Shown here one piece after another: positions 31,648-36,549 of a stretch of 36,549 nucleotides of DNA. The notes beneath the pieces were generated by a model that was not told where the DNA came from, searched no databases, and worked only from the letters and a program-made list of their open reading frames with translations. Both the position numbers and the translations under genes were made by a program. Position 1 is the stretch's first letter; every line of letters begins with the position of its first letter. Source of the DNA: Rhizobiaceae bacterium (GTDB taxonomy: Bacteria; Pseudomonadota; Alphaproteobacteria; Rhizobiales; Rhizobiaceae). The stretch is from NCBI GenBank assembly GCA_027483885.1, contig JAIXTO010000037.1:1-36549 (forward strand), written 5' to 3'.

Positions 31648-34600
31648 TCAATGCGGCCGACGTTCTGACCACGTCGGAAGCAGGAACTTTGTCGGATCGC
31701 GGGTCACAGCAATTGCAACCTCGCGCAGCGACCCGAGCGGGGTCGGGAAGACCTTCGCCGGTCGCACACGTCGCAGCGCCGCGGCGGCGGGGCCGTCGTT
31801 GTTCCCCAGTTCCCTTAGTCGTGCCGCCGCTTGGCGCTGACCATGCAGGATCAGCGGCGCCGCCTCCTCGGTGTCCGCGAGGTAAGCGTTGAGCGCTTGC
31901 ACCAATAGATCCTTCTCCTGCGCGGTCGAGCCCGCTCGCCGCCGCATCTGTGCTTCGGCAAAAAGTGCGCCCGCTTCGACCTGACGATCGATGCTGGCAG
32001 GAGACGCGTCGCGCGCGAGGGCGAGGTAATGCTCGGCGACGGCGGAATCGCCGAGCCGCGATCGGAAATCGGCGATTTTGAGCAACTGTTTCGCTTCCCA
32101 GGCCGTGCCGCGGCGTCCCGGATTGAACTCCAGGGCGTGTTCGATCGCGTCGATCGCAACCTTGAATGCGGCCGGGCTATTTAATTCGTTGCCTATAGCC
32201 GCGTCACATTCCGCCTGCTCGAGCAGGGCCGTCGTGAGGCGCTTGTTGCTTCCGATCACTTCGGCGCGTTCGAGGCACTCTGCGACGACCGCCTTGGCGC
32301 GCGCATATCGCTCGGCGTACCTATAGATCGCGGCGACGTCGAGATTGTAATCTATAAGATAGTCTTCCGAACTGTCATACATGTTGCCGAAGCTCTGCCA
32401 GCCCGACTTAGCCACAAGCTCATGCGCGCGCAGCGTGTAGGTCGCCGCAGAGATTAGATAACCTGCCGCCGCATTTCGCGACGCCATCGCCGAGTACATT
32501 CGCTTCAGGGAATGCAGCGTGGGTTTGTAGTCTTTGCTACGATACTGCACCATAAGTGCGCCCATGTTGTCGAGCGTCATCTCCCGCTTAAGGCGGTGCT
32601 TGGCTTCGTCGAGATCGTCGCGGGCCGAAATCGCCTGCTGCGCCGCTGTTACGCAGCGGAAGACGACCTCCTCCGCCTCTGTCAACCTGCCGACGGCGAT
32701 AAGCGAATCCTCTGAAGACATTGCGCACATTGGATCTAGGCACAAATGCACGCCTGAATGGCATTTCTGCAGTTTAATGCTAAGGTCCGGCCGGCCGGAA
32801 ATTTCGTAGAGGCTCGCCAAACCTTGCGCAAAATCACTTTGAGCGGCTAGCCCGTCGAATGGCGTTGAAGGAATATCCTCGGGAGTGATTAAAAACGTGG
32901 GATCCGCGCCGTTATCCTCTTCATCGATCGCGACGAACAGCTTGTAGATCTCGAATAACTCGCGCGTTGCATTGAGCCGACGCAGACCGTTCCGCAGGTC
33001 GCCGGCGAGATAGACCGCCTCAGTCTTCATACCGTGCTCGAGCATCAGTGCAACGAGCGCTATGTTGATCTCTAACTCGACAACGGACTTCGGCATATCC
33101 GGCACGCCGATGGAACTCGCGCCCGAGATGATGTCGAGCATAGATTTCGCTCGACTCCGGACTGCATGACTGAGTACCGGATGTATCGTCAACCGATCCT
33201 TGTCGAAGCCAACGAGTTGACGCTCAGTCAGTCGCAGAATGGCTTCGTGGAGGTGCTGCTCGATGGCGTCGCGAACGACTGGAGACGGGCTAAAATCATC
33301 ATATTCGATGCCGCGTTCCTCCAAATCGCGGGTGATGACGTCGTAACGAAAAAAGGTCGTCTCAAGCAATCCGTACAGTATCGAAACCGGTATCGGGAAC
33401 CGCAGCGCTGAAATTGCCCGGAGAACCCAGTCGCATAGTTGGTCGAGCTCGTTGAGGGCCGCAGCAAAGACGTCGCTGCGCTTCTCGGCCCGGGTCGCGC
33501 CCTCGCGGAATGGATCGAACGCTCCACGCCGGTAGAACGCCGCGATGGATTCGCCCTTCGACATGCTGCCAGAAGCCACCTGTAGGGCCAACGGCCAGCC
33601 TTCTACCGCGGTATGCAGGTCAGAGAGCTTGGAATCCGCAGCGTTTAGGCCACGTCGTTTCCAATAGTCCCGCGTCTCCTCGATCGTGAAGCTGTTGAGC
33701 GGAAGGTCGCGTACGGCAGCAATGGGGGCGCCCGCACCCTGCTGTAGGTCGAACGGTAGGTAACGTGTCGTGATCAGGAAACGGCTGCTCACGACGTTCG
33801 GCTTGTGCAGCGACTTTATAAACTGCGCGAGCTCGCCGTCAGCGATCTTGCGGAAGTTCACCAGCTCCTCGCGCTTGCGGTAGGCGTCGGTTCCAGCCTC
33901 CAGCGCCTCGAACGCCTTCTCGTCGAAGCTGCGTCGGGTGTGGCTGTAACCCTGAAAGGTCGCCTCGAAGCCGTCGAGGACGATCAGCAGCTTCTCATTG
34001 CGCAGCCCGTCGTGGCACACTTTCTCCCAGTCGTGAATCTCAGAATTGGAGAGATCGCTGCCAGCAATGTAAGATGCTAAGCGTAGCATCAGATCTCGGT
34101 AGTTTGCGGTATCTTCGTAGAAGCTGTACCAGAACGCACCGGCGAAGGCTCGTTCGCTATTGTAACGCGACTGCCACCATGTCCAGGCGAGCGCGGACTT
34201 TCCCATCCCGCCGAGCGCCTCGACGACGCAGATCGGGACATTCGCCTCCGCCTCGTCGATCCAGCGGTCCAGGTCCTCGAGGACGCCGGCCCGACCGCAG
34301 AGCTTGATCTGGAGCAGGTCGTATTGGTGCACGGGCAAAAGTGGGCGGCGAAACGGTTGGGGCGTCGCCCCTTGCAGCGCCAGCAGCGCCAACTTGGAAA
34401 GCTCGTGCTCAGTCTCAAAGGGTACGATAACACGGATGACGGTCTTTCTTGTCTTCAAACGATAAATGAAGTCCTCGCGCTGCCGGAACTCAGCCACCGC
34501 TCGCTCGAGCTCATTCGCGTCGTGTGCCTCGTCTCTGAATTGCTTAAAGGCTACAGCCTGATCCAACGCGAAGACAAACATCGGCTTTCCACTCGCGCTC

Positions 34601-34860
34601 GCCTCGTCGTATTCGATCTCGGTATAGGATCGCATCTCATCGGGGAGGTTGAGGGGCTTCGTGCCATATCGCGTGCCGATGACCAGCAAATAGACGTCGC
34701 AATCCGAAACCAGCTGACGCGAAAACGCAACCGGATCACTATTGGGTGGTCGGGAAACCTCACAAAGCATCGTCTGGAAACCGGCCGCCCGTAGATCCTT
34801 GTCGAGTTGGCTGCGGTACTCGGACATCTTGCCGAGCGTAGAGCTTATCATGACCTTCAT
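31648..34860 (-). CDS. DUF4062-STAND-TPR ATPase, putative defence sensor
   Basis: A 1070-residue protein. Residues 1-85 (MKVMISSTLGKMSEYRSQLD, then DCDVYLLVIGTRYG) match DUF4062, a TIR-related domain. A STAND NTPase follows: Walker A LGGMGKSA with K221, Walker B LLIVLDGF with D296, and GWPLALQVASGSM near 430, an APAF1/NB-ARC-like feature. The C-terminal third (about 690-1050) has helical repeats of TPR type. STAND proteins recognise a trigger through repeats, oligomerise and activate an N-terminal effector, in several cases phage defence. It is downstream of the SLOG-membrane gene (90 bases apart, same strand), suggesting one module. Weak ribosome site at 34860. Confidence 0.8.
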   Translation of the reverse strand: MKVMISSTLGKMSEYRSQLDKDLRAAGFQTMLCEVSRPPNSDPVAFSRQLVSDCDVYLLVIGTRYGTKPLNLPDEMRSYTEIEYDEASASGKPMFVFALDQAVAFKQFRDEAHDANELERAVAEFRQREDFIYRLKTRKTVIRVIVPFETEHELSKLALLALQGATPQPFRRPLLPVHQYDLLQIKLCGRAGVLEDLDRWIDEAEANVPICVVEALGGMGKSALAWTWWQSRYNSERAFAGAFWYSFYEDTANYRDLMLRLASYIAGSDLSNSEIHDWEKVCHDGLRNEKLLIVLDGFEATFQGYSHTRRSFDEKAFEALEAGTDAYRKREELVNFRKIADGELAQFIKSLHKPNVVSSRFLITTRYLPFDLQQGAGAPIAAVRDLPLNSFTIEETRDYWKRRGLNAADSKLSDLHTAVEGWPLALQVASGSMSKGESIAAFYRRGAFDPFREGATRAEKRSDVFAAALNELDQLCDWVLRAISALRFPIPVSILYGLLETTFFRYDVITRDLEERGIEYDDFSPSPVVRDAIEQHLHEAILRLTERQLVGFDKDRLTIHPVLSHAVRSRAKSMLDIISGASSIGVPDMPKSVVELEINIALVALMLEHGMKTEAVYLAGDLRNGLRRLNATRELFEIYKLFVAIDEEDNGADPTFLITPEDIPSTPFDGLAAQSDFAQGLASLYEISGRPDLSIKLQKCHSGVHLCLDPMCAMSSEDSLIAVGRLTEAEEVVFRCVTAAQQAISARDDLDEAKHRLKREMTLDNMGALMVQYRSKDYKPTLHSLKRMYSAMASRNAAAGYLISAATYTLRAHELVAKSGWQSFGNMYDSSEDYLIDYNLDVAAIYRYAERYARAKAVVAECLERAEVIGSNKRLTTALLEQAECDAAIGNELNSPAAFKVAIDAIEHALEFNPGRRGTAWEAKQLLKIADFRSRLGDSAVAEHYLALARDASPASIDRQVEAGALFAEAQMRRRAGSTAQEKDLLVQALNAYLADTEEAAPLILHGQRQAAARLRELGNNDGPAAAALRRVRPAKVFPTPLGSLREVAIAVTRDPTKFLLPTWSERRPH

Positions 34861-34950
34861 TTATCGGCCTGCGGATCAAGGGGGGAGAAACATGCTAAAG
34901 GGATTTGAAATGCGACGGTTGCTGCAACGATCGGTCGCCGGCCGGCTCGC

Positions 34951-36021
34951 TCAGGGCGGAGCGATGTCTACGCTCTCCGCCTGCTTGCGCATCCTGTTAA
35001 AAATAGTGTCGAATCCCACGCCGGCGGACAGCGCGACGATGATCGACGACAGAAACTGGATCCGGTCAGTCGCGGCCACTGCCGCCGTCCCCGGCGCCAG
35101 CAGGTTTTGAGCGCCGACGAACTGCGGCGCGAGATAGGCCAGCCCCGCTACCAGACCGGCGACAGCGCCGAGCAGCACCGCAAGTCTGGGGTCGGCCGAA
35201 CCCGGCTCCGCAAAGATGGTGCGCACCGCCGCACCGACGGCGCCTGCCGCGACGAGCCCGCCAAAGATCAACGCGATGAATTGGCCCGGGTTCGTCACGG
35301 CCCCTGCGCCGAGAACGAGGATGGCGAGCAGCGCGGCGGTCGCGCCAAACGCATAGACGCCTTGGTTGCGTCGTTCGAGGATGGTGGCCAGCCTCTGCCG
35401 GTCCTGCTGCTGCTGCGCCCGGACGCGGTCTGCGCGCCGGCAGTCCTTGTGCAACCGCCCGATCAGGTCGGCCGCCGGCCGCGTCCCCCAAGCGTCGCCC
35501 GACTGCGCCTTATTGGCGTGCGCGAGTTGCGCCCACACCTTGGCCGCGGACCCGCCGAACGCGTCGATCGCCAGTACAGGGAGGTGTCGCGCGATGGCGA
35601 TCTGCCCAGCGATCAGGGTCGAGGTCGCGCCAGCGAGCAGCACGACGGCGTCAACCCCTTCCTCGGCGGACAACGACTGATAGAACGGCACCTCCCAGTC
35701 TTCCCCGGGGAACAGAAGATGATCGAACAGCTCTTGCCGGCTGGACTGTTCCGCAAACCGGACTTCATCCCGAAGTATGGTGGGATAGCGGACCCGGATG
35801 AGCGGAGCTTGAACCGTGGCGGGTGTCGCTTCAACAAATCCTTTCACTACGTGCGGCTCGAGCGACATCTCGTTTGAGAAGTAAACGATCAGGCCAAAAC
35901 CCGCTTGCGCCAACTCTCGTCCGAGGGCGATGCCCTCCTGCTGTGCGTTCGACGTAACGGCTTTGTCGAGTTTCCAAAAGCCGCCGATGATGGCTACGAA
36001 GAACCGCCGATCGTTTTCCAT
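34951..36021 (-). CDS. SLOG-like domain protein with four membrane helices
   Basis: A 356-residue protein. Residues 1-185 look like a SLOG/LOG-type Rossmann domain: VAIIGGFWKL at 9-18, GRELAQAGFGLIVYFSNE at 34-51, DAVVLLAGATSTLIAGQIAI at 124-143 and AFGGSA at 154-159. A charged, Gln-rich linker (195-220) precedes four hydrophobic stretches near 221-241, 246-268, 280-299 and 321-339. SLOG domains bind nucleotide-derived ligands and are linked to membrane effectors in conflict systems. I infer a ligand-gated membrane effector partnered with the STAND protein. No transport family was recognised. Confidence 0.7.
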   Translation of the reverse strand: MENDRRFFVAIIGGFWKLDKAVTSNAQQEGIALGRELAQAGFGLIVYFSNEMSLEPHVVKGFVEATPATVQAPLIRVRYPTILRDEVRFAEQSSRQELFDHLLFPGEDWEVPFYQSLSAEEGVDAVVLLAGATSTLIAGQIAIARHLPVLAIDAFGGSAAKVWAQLAHANKAQSGDAWGTRPAADLIGRLHKDCRRADRVRAQQQQDRQRLATILERRNQGVYAFGATAALLAILVLGAGAVTNPGQFIALIFGGLVAAGAVGAAVRTIFAEPGSADPRLAVLLGAVAGLVAGLAYLAPQFVGAQNLLAPGTAAVAATDRIQFLSSIIVALSAGVGFDTIFNRMRKQAESVDIAPP

Positions 36022-36430
36022 CTTCCGGCCCTCTCTTGGCCCCCGGCTAAATCATTGCCCTAACTGTAGCGCGCGAAGTGCTCGACTTGTCGACCGTCTG
36101 GTGGCCTCCCCACATCGAGCGGTCCGGTGTCAATGTTAGCGCATGACTGGCCTCGGCGCTACGGCCTGTTTGGGCGGCGGAGCTGACGAAGATGGCGACC
36201 CGGCCAAGGCGTGACCTCCGGTGCTAACACCCGGTAGTCACGCGAGAAATGCCGGCATTTCGTGTTGTGGTTATGGCATCGGCCTTCGATCACGAACTCC
36301 ACCACGGCTATGTTGCAAACGTAAATCAGCTCCAAACCGGGGCTTTAGAAAAAATGCGGATAATTTTTTGTCATCGCGCGGGAAATATGTATTTGTGATG
36401 GAAACTCATTGGCGCCCGAAGGAACGTTAC
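36022..36430. other. Upstream region of the SLOG-STAND module
   Basis: This 409-base interval has no gene I can support. It should hold the promoter of the minus-strand module. It carries the second copy of a TGTCAATGTTAGCGCATGAC repeat (36128-36150), also found at 28350-28373. The part next to the IS (about 36340-36410) is AT-rich. Confidence 0.45.
36128..36150 (+). repeat. Short repeat resembling an IS end, copy 2
   Basis: TGTCAATGTTAGCGCATGAC then TGG, nearly identical to 28350-28373 in the same orientation. See that entry; the identity of the parent element is not known. Confidence 0.35.
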
Positions 36431-36549
36431 TTGAATAGCCCCGCGTTTCGTAGACACCCTCCGGTTACGTTTTCTGCTGCTTTTCGAACTCGACGGGCGA
36501 CAGCATCCCGTTTCTGACATGTTTGCGCTTCGGGTTGTAGAACATCTCG
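36431..36549 (-). mobile_element. IS3-family element, end only (cut by window)
   Basis: TTGAATAGCCCCGCGTTTCG at 36431, followed by TAGACACCC, resembles the terminal inverted repeat of IS3-family (IS51/IS407-like) elements. It precedes the 3' end of the transposase gene. The rest of the element lies outside the window. Confidence 0.7.
36465..36549 (-). CDS. IS3-family transposase orfB, C-terminal end (partial)
   Basis: The last ~27 codons read EMFYNPKRKHVRNGMLSPVE then FEKQQKT and stop at TAA 36465-36467. NPKRxHxxxxxLSPVEFE is the standard end of IS3-family DDE transposases. It enters the window from the right; whether it is intact cannot be seen. Confidence 0.85.
   Translation of the reverse strand, partial: EMFYNPKRKHVRNGMLSPVEFEKQQKT

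Noticed and set aside
1-36549. CRISPR array or prophage
   Set aside because: No regularly spaced repeats and no phage structural genes were seen; only isolated integrase and IS fragments.

Overview
The window looks like accessory DNA from an alphaproteobacterium of the Rhizobiales (Rhizobium/Agrobacterium/Ensifer type). The evidence is the rhizobial-style phn gene order, Rhizobiales-like protein sequences, TTG/GTG starts and several IS/integrase fragments. No rRNA, tRNA or CRISPR array was found. All calls come from reading the sequence; no database search was run.

Left block (1-4010) is defence-like. On the minus strand lie a nuclease-type effector and the first 49 codons of a middle component of an ABC-three-component (ABC-3C) system, cut by the window edge. 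Divergent from them is a two-gene operon: a reverse transcriptase (YVDD) and a PD-(D/E)XK-like nuclease. The operon is preceded by a strong inverted repeat that could be a structured RNA.

Middle-left (4219-14001) holds a DHA2-type MFS exporter, two mirror-image SDR/AraC modules, a saccharopine-dehydrogenase-like reductase, a frameshifted NTF2-like gene, a ParDE toxin-antitoxin pair, an integrase N-terminal fragment and a second MFS exporter.

The core (14180-26920, all minus strand) is a phosphonate uptake and C-P lyase locus. It comprises the repressor gene phnF, then phnG-H-I-J-K-L-M with start/stop overlaps, then phnC-D-E-E, a hexapeptide acyltransferase of the phosphonate type, a decayed ABC ATPase/metallophosphoesterase stretch and an alkaline-phosphatase-superfamily hydrolase. 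PhnC-D-E would import phosphonates, PhnG-H-I-J-K-L would ribosylate them and cleave the C-P bond, and PhnM would remove pyrophosphate. phnN and phnP are not in the window. A palindrome centred on TTCGAA lies upstream of both phnF and phnC and is probably the PhnF operator; a Pho-box-like repeat lies upstream of phnF. PhnJ is very unusual: three of the four cysteines expected to bind or work with its [4Fe-4S] cluster are replaced.

Right block (27017-36549) is mosaic. It holds an internally deleted IS3-type element, a second ParDE pair, a MATE exporter overlapping a small glyoxalase-related gene, an integrase C-terminal fragment and an HNH protein. It ends with a two-gene putative defence module: a SLOG-like protein with four membrane helices and a 1070-residue DUF4062-STAND-TPR ATPase. 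An IS3-family element begins at the right edge. A direct repeat of about 105 bp (4219-4325 and 28152-28261) brackets the whole catabolic/phn segment.
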